The notes under the pieces: model-generated
What the model saw: the letters and a program-made list of their open reading frames with translations, nothing else
Told to the model about the DNA's origin: nothing
Databases searched by the model: none
Part shown: positions 34,862-43,529 of the stretch, in pieces
Layout: the number at the start of each line of letters is the position of its first letter
Numbering within the stretch: the first letter of the stretch is position 1
Program-made: the position numbers and the translations under genes
Source of the DNA: an uncultured Lachnospiraceae bacterium
Lineage (GTDB): Bacteria; Bacillota; Clostridia; Lachnospirales; Lachnospiraceae
Length of the DNA stretch: 64,000 nt
NCBI GenBank assembly: GCA_910588845.1
Contig: CAJURU010000007.1
Coordinates: 78,807 to 142,806 of the forward strand
Direction: 5' to 3'

Positions 34862-37474
34862 TTATTCCAACCGCAGCATTGACAGCAATTCTTCATTGCT
34901 CAGTTCCGTAATCCATTTATCGCTGCCGGAACCAATGACATTTTCTGCCAGTTCCTTTTTAGACTCTATCATCGCATCTATTTTCTCCTCAATCGTACCC
35001 TCGCAAACCAGTTTATGCACCATAACATTCTTCTTCTGCCCAATACGGAACGCACGGTCTGTCGCCTGATTTTCAACGGCAGGGTTCCACCAGCGGTCAA
35101 AATGGATCACATGGTTTGCTTTGGTGAGATTCAGTCCGGTCCCACCGGCTTTTACAGAAACTACAAGAAACGGCACATAATTCTCCCCCTGAAACGCCTC
35201 TACAATCTTACCCCGCTTCGCCACAGGCGTTCCTCCATGCAGGACATAACCCTCTGTATGAAAAACACTGTTCAAAAAATCCGCCAGATATTCCGTAATT
35301 TCTTTAAACTGTGTAAATACGATAACGCGTTCGCGCTTCTCGTAAATAATCTCGCAAAGTTCTTTGAGCATCTGCATTTTTCCGCTTTCCTCTTTGGCGT
35401 ATGCAGACTGGCCCAAATACTGATCGGGGTGATTGCAGATTTGCTTTAGTTTCATAATTGTCGTAAGCACTATCCCACTGCGTTTAATGCCCTCTGTCTC
35501 CTCTATCAGCCTTTCCATATCAGCTACCACTTTGCGGTACAATACAATCTGTTTCTTCGTAAGCGTAATATAATCCACCGTCTCCAACTTTTCCGGTAAG
35601 TCTGAAATAATGCTCTTGTCTGTCTTAACCCGCCGCAGCATAAACGGAGACACCATAGTTTTTAATTTCATATACCCTTCCGGATGCTCATTCAACTGCT
35701 TACAATAATCATGAAACTCTTTAGAACTTCCCAATAGCCCTTTATTTAGAAAATCAAACAGAGACCAAAGGTTTGTGAGGTCATTTTCTATAGGGGTTCC
35801 CGTCATGATAATACGCATTCTGGATTTCAGTTTTTTAATCTCCCTTGTCTGTTTCGTACCGGGATTCTTAATCGCCTGGGCTTCATCCAATACTACGCAA
35901 TCCCATTCTACATCCTGTAATTCTTTGATGCGGGATGCCATCCCGTAGGTAGTAATTGTCAGGAATGACTGCTGTTTTTGAAAAATTTTTGTCAAAGCCG
36001 GCGCTGTCTTTCCATGGAGCAGCAACACATCCATATCCGGCGAAAATTTCTCTGCTTCCTTCTGCCAATTTCCCAATAGGGAAGCTGGAATGATCAGTAG
36101 CGCCCTGGCATCTCTCTTTGATTTGCGTAATTTTTCCAGATAAGCAAGCACCTGTACCGTCTTCCCCAACCCCATGTCGTCTGCCAGACAGGCGCCAAAT
36201 CCCAGCTTGTCCATATAATTGAGCCAGGTATAGCCGCTCTTCTGATAAGGGCGGAGCGTAGCATGAAAACTTTTCGGCAACACAGATTTGCGAATGTTAT
36301 CCGGTTTCCGCAGATTAACCAACAGCCCGGAGAGCCATTTTCCATTGGAAATAATCGGGCCAACGTCTGCTTTTCCTTCAATATTGCCAAGCTCCATCTG
36401 CATGGCGTCAAGAAGCGTCACTTCTCCCGGCACTGCTTCCATCTGCATAAGCAGCTCCTGAAGCCGTTTGTGATCTACTTCAATCCATTTACCCTTCAAC
36501 AAAGCAAGCCCTTCTGTCTGTGCCAAAAGATGCCCGATCTCTTCCCTTGACAGTTCCATCCCATTCACCATCAGTTTCGGCTGAACAGACACCAGCGTAT
36601 CAAATCCCAACATGGAAGGCTTCTCTTCCCCAAGGCTTACCGACATAGACACCATGGCTGATTTCTTCTTCCACCAGTTGGGAATACGGCACAAAATTCC
36701 GGTTTCTTCAATCTCTTTTATATCTTTTAAAAACATATAAGCCTCTTCTGCCGTCAGGCGCAGAGGATGGAACATCTCTCCCCGCTCCATAAATCCTGCT
36801 ATCAGCCCAGACACCTCCGCCGCACGGTTTAGGCAGGATAAGAGCATAAGAAGCTTATCCCTTTCATTCTTATACTCCGTCAAAGCATATTTTAACGGCA
36901 CATGTTTCACCTTACCACCCTCCCCGGTAGTGGCATATGTGGCAAGAAAAGCAAACGGATATTCCTCTTCCTTACTCTCTACCAGATGAAAAAATATACG
37001 CTCCGGCACATGCAGATGTTGGCTTTTTTCTGCAAGATACAGCTCAACCGTCCCTTCATAAGATGAAATCTCTCTTGCAAATACCTCTGTCAGCTTTTGG
37101 AAAATACTGCGAATCCATTTCTCCGTAATATTTTCCGCACCTATGGCAAAGGGCACCGCCTGCTGCAAATTATTAATCTCTTCTTCCGCCGGCTTAATCT
37201 TAACCTGCTCTCTGGCAAGTTCCAGTTCCGGCAGGCTTGTAAGCATTTTCAGAAAAGTATTGGACAACAGATACAGATAACTACCCGTAGCTGTCAAATC
37301 CTTTTCCCTCTCCTCAAATCCCATTTTGTACAGGGCATAATATCTGTCCCGCTCAAAATTCTCCAGCCATTTTTGATTCTCTTTCGTACATTCTGCTTCC
37401 CGGATATCGGGATAAAAATCTTTTTCCGTAAAAATAAATTGTAATCCCCCGGCTTTTGCCTGCGTTTTGTCCAT
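34862..37474 (-). CDS. SNF2-family DNA-dependent ATPase (YwqA-like)
   Basis: An 870-residue protein with an N-terminal half of unclear fold (about 1-390) and a C-terminal SNF2 engine: motif I DDMGLGKTVQ, motif II DEAQAIKN, motif III MTGTPIEN, motif V SVKAGGTGLNLT and motif VI QATDRAFRIGQ. SNF2 motors translocate on duplex DNA and remodel nucleoprotein. It is co-oriented with the SWIM gene 95 bp downstream. AGGAGAAT precedes the ATG. Confidence 0.92.
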   Translation of the reverse strand: MDKTQAKAGGLQFIFTEKDFYPDIREAECTKENQKWLENFERDRYYALYKMGFEEREKDLTATGSYLYLLSNTFLKMLTSLPELELAREQVKIKPAEEEINNLQQAVPFAIGAENITEKWIRSIFQKLTEVFAREISSYEGTVELYLAEKSQHLHVPERIFFHLVESKEEEYPFAFLATYATTGEGGKVKHVPLKYALTEYKNERDKLLMLLSCLNRAAEVSGLIAGFMERGEMFHPLRLTAEEAYMFLKDIKEIEETGILCRIPNWWKKKSAMVSMSVSLGEEKPSMLGFDTLVSVQPKLMVNGMELSREEIGHLLAQTEGLALLKGKWIEVDHKRLQELLMQMEAVPGEVTLLDAMQMELGNIEGKADVGPIISNGKWLSGLLVNLRKPDNIRKSVLPKSFHATLRPYQKSGYTWLNYMDKLGFGACLADDMGLGKTVQVLAYLEKLRKSKRDARALLIIPASLLGNWQKEAEKFSPDMDVLLLHGKTAPALTKIFQKQQSFLTITTYGMASRIKELQDVEWDCVVLDEAQAIKNPGTKQTREIKKLKSRMRIIMTGTPIENDLTNLWSLFDFLNKGLLGSSKEFHDYCKQLNEHPEGYMKLKTMVSPFMLRRVKTDKSIISDLPEKLETVDYITLTKKQIVLYRKVVADMERLIEETEGIKRSGIVLTTIMKLKQICNHPDQYLGQSAYAKEESGKMQMLKELCEIIYEKRERVIVFTQFKEITEYLADFLNSVFHTEGYVLHGGTPVAKRGKIVEAFQGENYVPFLVVSVKAGGTGLNLTKANHVIHFDRWWNPAVENQATDRAFRIGQKKNVMVHKLVCEGTIEEKIDAMIESKKELAENVIGSGSDKWITELSNEELLSMLRLE

Positions 37475-37571
37475 AGAATAATTCTCCTGCCCTGTTTTTT
37501 ACAACACAAGTTTATCACAGGATTTGTTTTTTTTCCATAAATAATCATTTTTCCTCTTGAATATCTTTTAT

Positions 37572-37600
37572 TTGCATTTTCCCATATCCTATACTATACT
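37572..37600 (+). promoter_or_regulatory. Sigma-A-type promoter of the gmk-yaaR-holB block
   Basis: TTGCAT (37572-37577) and TATACT (37595-37600) are separated by exactly 17 bp, 35 bp before the guanylate-kinase-like ATG. The block has therefore acquired or kept its own promoter after being split from the decarboxylase gene. Confidence 0.65.
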
Positions 37601-37635
37601 TATTACAGAAAACGGGATGAAATAAGGACATATAA

Positions 37636-38223
37636 ATGGGAAAAATATTTTGCTTAATGGGAAAGAGCGCATGTGGGAAAGACACTATCTATAAGCAGAT
37701 TTTGTCCGCTCAAAACTTACCGCTCAAAACGCTTATCCCTTACACCACACGTCCCATACGGGACGGCGAACGAAACGGTGTGGAATATTACTTTTTAACG
37801 GATGAAGAACAGCAGGTATTGGAACGCCAGGGAAAAATTATTGAGCTGCGCGCCTATCACACAGTACATGGACTGTGGAAATATTTTACGGTCAACGATC
37901 ATCAGCTTGATCTCGCAAATCATGATTACCTGATTATCGGCACCTTGGAATCTTATGCCAGGCTGCAAGAATATTTCGGCATAGACCGCCTGGTTCCCCT
38001 GTACATAGATCTGGAACCAGGGGAGCGATTGCAGCGCGCTCTTGACCGGGAACGAATACAGACAGAACCGAAATACGCGGAGCTGTGCCGCCGCTTTCTC
38101 GCAGATGAAGCAGATTTTTCCAGTGAAAAGCTGGCGCAAGCTAAAATATCTGACATTTTTATTAACAACGACTCCGTAAAATGTGCGAAAAGAATTATTT
38201 CTTTTATAAAGGAACATATATAA
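37636..38223 (+). CDS. Guanylate kinase-like protein
   Basis: A 195-residue P-loop kinase. The N-terminus LMGKSACGKD is a Walker A with Asp in place of the usual Ser/Thr after GK. The GMP-binding region YTTRPIRDGERNGVEYYFL is guanylate-kinase-like. It occupies the slot of tmk in the B. subtilis yaaO-tmk-yaaR-holB order. The Walker change and modest resemblance elsewhere leave the substrate uncertain. Confidence 0.8.
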   Translation: MGKIFCLMGKSACGKDTIYKQILSAQNLPLKTLIPYTTRPIRDGERNGVEYYFLTDEEQQVLERQGKIIELRAYHTVHGLWKYFTVNDHQLDLANHDYLIIGTLESYARLQEYFGIDRLVPLYIDLEPGERLQRALDRERIQTEPKYAELCRRFLADEADFSSEKLAQAKISDIFINNDSVKCAKRIISFIKEHI

Positions 38224-38228
38224 ATAAC

Positions 38229-38290
38229 GTAAAATACTGGATCCCACAGAGTATTAGCTGTAATCAGTGATTCATCCGCCAGTATTTTCT
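38229..38290 (+). terminator. Hairpin after the guanylate-kinase-like gene
   Basis: GTAAAATACTGG (38229-38240) pairs with CCAGTATTTT plus following CTAC from 38279, with a ~38-nt loop. It may attenuate transcription between gmk-like and yaaR. Confidence 0.45.
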
Positions 38291-38351
38291 ACTTTACAAC
38301 CGCATCAAAAAATCCGATACTAATATCATAGAAAGAAAGGCAGGTGATTGC

Positions 38352-38792
38352 ATGGCGCTCAAAGTAGAACAGGTTACCTCCGCGCAGCCTATAGAGGCTC
38401 CGCGTGAAATAGACAAAGCAGACGGCAGCTTCAAATTTGCATTGGCAAGCCACATCGAAGAGTCTGAATTACAGGAAAAGCTAAACGGCTTAATGAAAGA
38501 CATTACCGCTCAGGGAGATCGGCTGGCAGAACATATGGATATCCGGGATATGAAGAAATACCGGGAACTTGTAAAAGATTTTCTCAATGAAGTCGTCAAC
38601 CGCTCGCATAAATTTTCCAGAGAAAATTTTTTGGACAGAAGAGGCCGCCACAGAGTGTACGGTATTGTTAAGCTGGTGAACAAGAACTTAGACGACCTTG
38701 CCGGCGAACTGGTGAAGGATGAGAAAGACCACCTCACCATTTTAAGCAAAGTGGGGGAAATCCGCGGGCTTTTATTAGACGTTTCCACCTAA
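38352..38792 (+). CDS. yaaR: YaaR family protein (DUF327)
   Basis: A 146-residue, largely helical cytosolic protein. The middle and end (RELVKDFLNEVVNRSHKFSR ... DRRGRHRVYGIVKLVNKNLDDLA) match the YaaR/DUF327 family, found in Firmicutes next to holB. The function is not established. GCAGGTGAT precedes the ATG. Confidence 0.88.
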   Translation: MALKVEQVTSAQPIEAPREIDKADGSFKFALASHIEESELQEKLNGLMKDITAQGDRLAEHMDIRDMKKYRELVKDFLNEVVNRSHKFSRENFLDRRGRHRVYGIVKLVNKNLDDLAGELVKDEKDHLTILSKVGEIRGLLLDVST

Positions 38793-38906
38793 TATCCTTT
38801 TTGTATTTGAACAGGAATATATTTACAGTAGACTAAATATCATATAACCGGGACTACGGCAGCCTAACTGTTACTTTGTCTCAGGTTAGGAAAATGGAGA
38901 GCTTTT

Positions 38907-39896
38907 ATGGCAGGTTTTACAAACATTATCGGACATCAACAGATTATCGGACATTTGCAGAATGCAATTTCCATGAACAAAGTAAGTCACGCCTATATTT
39001 TCAATGGGGCGGATAAATCCGGGAAAATGCTGCTGGCAAACAGCTTTGCCATGGCGTTACAGTGCGAACGCCAGGATAGGGAGGCGTGTATGGAATGCCA
39101 CTCCTGTAAACAGGCGCTTTCCGGCAATCAGCCGGATATCATTTACCTCAACCATGAGAAGCCAAATACCATTTCCGTGGATGATATACGAAAACAGGTG
39201 AATAACGATATTATCATCAAGCCTTACGCTTCCCCTTATAAGATATACATTATCAATGAAGCGGAAAAAATGAACCAGCAGGCGCAGAATGCATTGTTAA
39301 AGACAATTGAAGAGCCTCCGGCTTATGCTGTAATCCTGCTTTTAACTACCAATGCAGATAATTTCCTGCCCACCATCCTTTCCAGGTGTATTACCCTGAA
39401 CTTAAAGGCTGTACCGGACAGCGAGATCCGCAAATTCCTCATTGAAGCCTATCAAGTACCGGATTACAAAGCAGATATCTGTACTGCATTTGCCCAGGGA
39501 ACTGTGGGCAAGGCCATTCAACTTGCCAGATCGGAAGATTTTAATGAGATTAAGAATTCTGCTTTACAGCTTCTAAAGCGCGTCAAAGATATGGAATTAT
39601 TTGAATTGGTAGAGGCCGTCAGGCAGATTGGCAATTATAAACTGGAAATCAGCGACTATTTCGATATCATGACGATATGGTATCGGGATGTCTTACTATA
39701 TAAAGCAACCTCGGATGTTAATAGCCTTATTTTCAAGGACGAGGTTTACGACATTAAACGCCAGGCAAGCAAGAGTTCCTATGAAGGAATTGAGCATATC
39801 ATCAAAGCGCTTGATAAGGCAAAACACCGCCTGAACGCCAACGTAAACTTTGATTTGGTGATGGAATTGCTGCTGATGGCAATAAAGGAGAATTAA
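38907..39896 (+). CDS. holB: DNA polymerase III delta' subunit
   Basis: A 329-residue clamp-loader subunit. It begins FTNIIGHQQIIGHLQNAI, has a degenerate P-loop (GADKSGK), the zinc module CMECHSCKQA, the sensor segments NEAEKMNQQAQNALLKTIEEPP, and the SRC motif in LSRCITL. Delta' opens and places the beta clamp with DnaX and HolA. It lies 4 bp before yaaT, as in other Firmicutes. Confidence 0.93.
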   Translation: MAGFTNIIGHQQIIGHLQNAISMNKVSHAYIFNGADKSGKMLLANSFAMALQCERQDREACMECHSCKQALSGNQPDIIYLNHEKPNTISVDDIRKQVNNDIIIKPYASPYKIYIINEAEKMNQQAQNALLKTIEEPPAYAVILLLTTNADNFLPTILSRCITLNLKAVPDSEIRKFLIEAYQVPDYKADICTAFAQGTVGKAIQLARSEDFNEIKNSALQLLKRVKDMELFELVEAVRQIGNYKLEISDYFDIMTIWYRDVLLYKATSDVNSLIFKDEVYDIKRQASKSSYEGIEHIIKALDKAKHRLNANVNFDLVMELLLMAIKEN

Positions 39897-39900
39897 TATT

Positions 39901-40809
39901 ATGATAAAAGTAGTCGGAGTCAGATTCCGCACCGCCGGAAAAATTTATTATTTTGACCCCCAACATTACGATATTAAACTGAATGATTTTGTAATTGTAG
40001 AGACCGCAAGGGGCGTTGAGTATGGAAAAGTGATGATCGCCCCCACAGATATGCCGGATGATAAAGTTATCCAACCTCTGAAACCTGTCATCCGCCTGGC
40101 AACGCCGGAAGATGAAAAGACGGAAGCCAGAAACCGTGAGAAAGAAAAGGAAGCATATCGTATTTGCTTTGAAAAAATCCAGAAACACAAGCTGGAAATG
40201 AAACTGGTGGATGCAGAATACACATTTGACAATAATAAACTGCTGTTTTACTTTACTGCGGATGGACGCATTGATTTCCGTGAACTTGTAAAAGATTTAG
40301 CCGCTGTTTTTCGTACCCGTATCGAACTCCGTCAGATTGGCGTGCGGGACGAGACTAAGATTTTAGGCGGCGTCGGCATCTGCGGAAGACCTCTTTGCTG
40401 CCACACTTTTTTGTCAGAATTTGTTCCGGTATCCATCAAGATGGCAAAGGAGCAGAATATGTCCCTCAATCCTTCCAAAATTTCAGGCGTGTGCGGCAGG
40501 CTGATGTGCTGTTTGAAAAATGAGGAAGAGACCTACGAATACCTGAACAGCCGGCTTCCCAGCGTGGGCGACCGCGTGACTACCGGGGACAAGCTCAGAG
40601 GCGAGGTGCAAAGCGTCAATATTCTGCGACAGACCGTCAAAGTTATCGTAGAAATAGATGATGAAAAGGAAATTAGAGAATACAAGGTGGACGAGTTGCG
40701 TTACAAGCCCAAACGTAGACGGGAACGCACGAAACTCTCCCCGGAAGAGCTCAAAGAATTATCTGCGCTCGAGGATAAGGGCAAATCTAAAATTGACGAC
40801 ACGCACTGA
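39901..40809 (+). CDS. ricT: PSP1/YaaT family protein, RicT
   Basis: A 302-residue PSP1-domain protein. The Cys-rich signatures GICGRPLCCHTF and GVCGRLMCCLKNEE are clear. In B. subtilis YaaT (RicT) forms the FeS Y-complex with YlbF and YmcA, which affects RNase Y-dependent mRNA maturation, competence and sporulation. The C-terminal ~30 residues are highly charged. It lies between holB and the yabB-like methyltransferase. Confidence 0.92.
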   Translation: MIKVVGVRFRTAGKIYYFDPQHYDIKLNDFVIVETARGVEYGKVMIAPTDMPDDKVIQPLKPVIRLATPEDEKTEARNREKEKEAYRICFEKIQKHKLEMKLVDAEYTFDNNKLLFYFTADGRIDFRELVKDLAAVFRTRIELRQIGVRDETKILGGVGICGRPLCCHTFLSEFVPVSIKMAKEQNMSLNPSKISGVCGRLMCCLKNEEETYEYLNSRLPSVGDRVTTGDKLRGEVQSVNILRQTVKVIVEIDDEKEIREYKVDELRYKPKRRRERTKLSPEELKELSALEDKGKSKIDDTH

Positions 40810-40840
40810 TTGTTATAAATAATTCAGACGGAGAACACAT

Positions 40841-41578
40841 ATGTCTGTAGAACTATTAGAGAATGAACGGTTGGACGAGCTCCACCGGAACGGATATTTC
40901 ATAATCCAGAATCCACAGAAATTTTGTTTCGGCATGGACGCCGTCCTGCTCTCCGGTTTTGCCCGTGTAAAAAGGCGCGAAACAGTTCTCGACCTCGGTA
41001 CTGGAACCGGGATTATTCCCATTCTTTTGGAGGCAAAGACTGAGGGAGAACATTTTACCGGACTGGAAATTCAGCCGGAAAGCGCGGACATGGCAAAACG
41101 CAGCGTCCGTTACAACCATCTTGAAGAGAAAATCAGCATTGAAATCGGCAACATTAAGGATGCTTCCAGCCAGTTTGGGGCATCTTCTTTTGATGTCGTT
41201 ACGACGAATCCTCCTTACATGACAGGACAACATGGATTGACAAATCCCAACGAGGCAAAAGCGATTGCCCGGCATGAAATCCTCTGTACATTGGAAGATA
41301 TCATGCGTGAGAGCGCAAAAGTCCTCAAACCGCAGGGCCGTTTCTACATGGTGCACCGTCCATTCCGCCTTGCCGAGATACTGGCGCTGATGCGCCAGTA
41401 TCACATAGAGCCCAAACGCATGCAGCTCGTCTATCCCTATGTTGATAAAGAGCCGAACATGGTATTAATAGAAGGGCTTAGGGGAGGTAATCCGCACGTT
41501 AGCGTGGAAAAACCTCTGATTGTATATAAAAAACCCGGCGTTTATACCGATGAAATTTACGATATCTATGGGTATTAA
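40841..41578 (+). CDS. tRNA1(Val) (adenine37-N6)-methyltransferase-like (YabB)
   Basis: A 245-residue class I methyltransferase: the SAM-binding DLGTGTGIIPILL, an acidic GLEIQPE after strand 2, and the N6-adenine-type catalytic NPPYM preceded by TT. This is the TrmN6/YfiC family; B. subtilis yabB sits at the same place between yaaT and rsmI. yabA and yazA of that order are absent here. Confidence 0.87.
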   Translation: MSVELLENERLDELHRNGYFIIQNPQKFCFGMDAVLLSGFARVKRRETVLDLGTGTGIIPILLEAKTEGEHFTGLEIQPESADMAKRSVRYNHLEEKISIEIGNIKDASSQFGASSFDVVTTNPPYMTGQHGLTNPNEAKAIARHEILCTLEDIMRESAKVLKPQGRFYMVHRPFRLAEILALMRQYHIEPKRMQLVYPYVDKEPNMVLIEGLRGGNPHVSVEKPLIVYKKPGVYTDEIYDIYGY

Positions 41579-41593
41579 TAGATGAATTGCCGT

Positions 41594-41663
41594 AACTATT
41601 CATAAGCCGTACCAAGACATGTCAGCATAACTGCCGTACGTTTCTATGGGGTTCTGAATAGTT
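41594..41663. repeat. Inverted repeat with a dispersed 17-bp motif
   Basis: AACTATTCA (41594-41602) and TGAATAGTT (41655-41663) are perfect arms. The block at 41641-41657 is identical to 8017-8033, and GCCGTAC occurs twice between the arms. It lies in the 119-bp gap between the yabB-like gene and rsmI. Confidence 0.5.
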
Positions 41664-41697
41664 GCAATTAATCATATATTGATAGAAAGGGCATGGT

Positions 41698-42546
41698 ATG
41701 CAGGAAAAAACACAAGGAAAACTCTACTTATGCGCAACTCCAATTGGAAACCTGGAAGATATTACGCTGCGTGTGCTGCGCACGTTGGAAGAATCAGACT
41801 TGATAGCGGCGGAGGACACGCGCAATTCTATTAAACTTTTGAACCATTTCGGAATTAAGACCCCCATGACAAGCTACCACGAATATAATAAGATAGAGAA
41901 GGCGCATGAGCTTGTCGGCAAAATGAAAAGCGGTCAGAATGTGGCGCTGATTACCGATGCCGGAACGCCGGGAATTTCTGACCCTGGGGAGGAATTGGTG
42001 CGCATCTGCTATGAGTCGGGCATTGAAGTAACTTCCCTCCCGGGAGCCTGCGCCTGCATTACCGCTCTTACGCTTTCAGGTCTTTCCACCAGGCGTTTTG
42101 CCTTTGAGGCTTTCCTGCCCAGGGAGAAAAAGGAGCGTGCCGCCATTCTCTCCGCGCTGGAAACAGAGACGCGCACGATCATTCTCTATGAAGCGCCGCA
42201 CCATCTCTTAAAGACGTTAGAGGAACTTCATGCTGCTTTGGGCAACCGCAGGCTGACACTCTGCCGCGAACTAACTAAGCGATTTGAGACGGCTTTTACT
42301 ACCACAATCGCCGATGCCATCTCTTATTATGAACAACAGGAACCGAAAGGGGAATTTGTTCTTGTCATCCAGGGGAAAAGCATGAAAGACTTGCAGGAGG
42401 AAAAGCAGCGGCAATGGTTGGAAATCCCGCTGACAGAGCATATGGAACATTATGAATCTCAGGGTATCCCCCGTAAAGAGGCCATGAAACTGGTGGCAAA
42501 AGACCGCGGTATTTCCAAAAGAGAGGTCTACGCCATGCTGCTTTAA
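41698..42546 (+). CDS. rsmI: 16S rRNA 2'-O-methyltransferase RsmI
   Basis: A 282-residue SPOUT-unrelated tetrapyrrole-methylase-fold enzyme that 2'-O-methylates C1402 of 16S rRNA. Motifs: CATPIGNLEDIT at the start, LIAAEDTRNS, LITDAGTPGISDPG, SLPGACACITAL and the C-terminal VAKDRGISKREVY. The length is normal. It ends the conserved yaaO-to-rsmI block. Confidence 0.95.
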   Translation: MQEKTQGKLYLCATPIGNLEDITLRVLRTLEESDLIAAEDTRNSIKLLNHFGIKTPMTSYHEYNKIEKAHELVGKMKSGQNVALITDAGTPGISDPGEELVRICYESGIEVTSLPGACACITALTLSGLSTRRFAFEAFLPREKKERAAILSALETETRTIILYEAPHHLLKTLEELHAALGNRRLTLCRELTKRFETAFTTTIADAISYYEQQEPKGEFVLVIQGKSMKDLQEEKQRQWLEIPLTEHMEHYESQGIPRKEAMKLVAKDRGISKREVYAMLL

Positions 42547-42554
42547 ATTTCCAC

Positions 42555-42585
42555 TTGACAAAACCAATAATTTTTGGCACAATAT
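42555..42585 (+). promoter_or_regulatory. Probable promoter of the small membrane gene pair
   Basis: A consensus TTGACA (42555-42560) is followed by CACAAT at 17 bp or CAATAT at 19 bp, about 65-70 bp before the ATG at 42648. Confidence 0.5.
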
Positions 42586-42647
42586 GACAAGAGTTTATAT
42601 TTTTTTTATAATCTTTAAAATTATTTAAGAAGGTAGGAGGATTTATC

Positions 42648-42869
42648 ATGGATAACAATGTACAAGATAATGGTGGATTTTTATGGGGTCTCTTAGGATT
42701 CTGTATTCCGGTCGTAGGTTTGATTCTTTTCTTAATCTGGAAAGATCAGAAGCCTAAGACTGCAAAAGCTGCTGGAATTGGTGCGCTGGTGAGCGTAATC
42801 ATCTACGTCGTAGCCTATATTCTTATCATTGCTTTAGGAGTAGGCGGCGCTATGATGTTAGGAATGTAA
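42648..42869 (+). CDS. Small two-helix membrane protein
   Basis: 73 residues with a short polar N-terminus and two membrane helices (about 10-28 and 43-68) separated by a basic loop WKDQKPKTAKAA, so the loop probably faces the cytosol. This is a common unnamed Clostridia family of the TMEM-like or 'PLD-nuclease-N-like' type; I do not recognise a function. AGGAGG precedes the ATG. It is followed at once by the DUF2085 gene. Confidence 0.7.
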   Translation: MDNNVQDNGGFLWGLLGFCIPVVGLILFLIWKDQKPKTAKAAGIGALVSVIIYVVAYILIIALGVGGAMMLGM

Positions 42870-42870
42870 T

Positions 42871-43272
42871 TTGGCTAAATTCTTAAGATTATTTTTCGGA
42901 TGCCATGCCAGACCGGATCGCTCTTTCTATTTCAGAGGAAAGCAGTTTCCAATCTGTGCACGGTGCACCGGAGAACTTGTGGGTATGATTTTATGCATAC
43001 CCACTCTTATTTTTTGGGGCTGTCCCTCATTCGGAATTGTCCTGCTTTTGATGGTTCCCCTGATTATTGACGGCTCCGTACAGAAACTGACCTCTTATGA
43101 AAGCGGCAACATCCGCAGATTGATTACCGGAATCCTCTTCGGCATGGCTCTCATTTTCACATTTGTATATTTCCACCGTACCTGCGTGTGGATAGCCGGC
43201 GAGATTTTGAAATGGTTTGGCGCAGATCCCGCTGCTGTTACACGGATAACGAAACGAATAGGCGGATTTTAA
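42871..43272 (+). CDS. DUF2085 family membrane protein
   Basis: A 133-residue membrane protein from a TTG start one base after the upstream stop, suggesting coupling. The N-terminal motif CHARPDRSFYFRGKQFPICARCTG is the conserved Cys-His-rich stretch of DUF2085, followed by three to four hydrophobic helices. The function is unknown; the Cys/His cluster suggests metal binding. Confidence 0.8.
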   Translation: MAKFLRLFFGCHARPDRSFYFRGKQFPICARCTGELVGMILCIPTLIFWGCPSFGIVLLLMVPLIIDGSVQKLTSYESGNIRRLITGILFGMALIFTFVYFHRTCVWIAGEILKWFGADPAAVTRITKRIGGF

Positions 43273-43289
43273 TTTTGACTCCACTTGCT

Positions 43290-43478
43290 ACTGTAAAGTT
43301 ACGCTAATGTAAATTATAAGGCATAGATTCGTTCAAAAGGTTTACATTGCAAAGCAATGCCAGAATGCACAAAAATTATCTTGGGAAGCTAGCTTCCCAG
43401 AGTAATGTTTGTGCATTCTGTCTTTGCCGCATAAGCGGCAAGACCTTTTGAACAGAATAGTATTACTTGTGTTAAATT
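43290..43478. repeat. Branched palindromic (MITE-like) element, copy A
   Basis: Core 43331-43453: outer arms GTTCAAAAGG/CCTTTTGAAC, then CAGAATGCACAAA/TTTGTGCATTCTG, then a central TGGGAAGC/GCTTCCCA. Two different hairpins branch between the arms: ATTGCAAAGCAAT on one side and TTGCCGCATAAGCGGCAA on the other. The reverse complement recurs at 59548-59735, with similarity extending to about 43290 and 43478. Those outer limits are approximate. Confidence 0.8.
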
Positions 43479-43529
43479 CTCTATCTTTGCGCATCAGCAG
43501 CATAGCCTTTTTAACACATATTATAAAAA

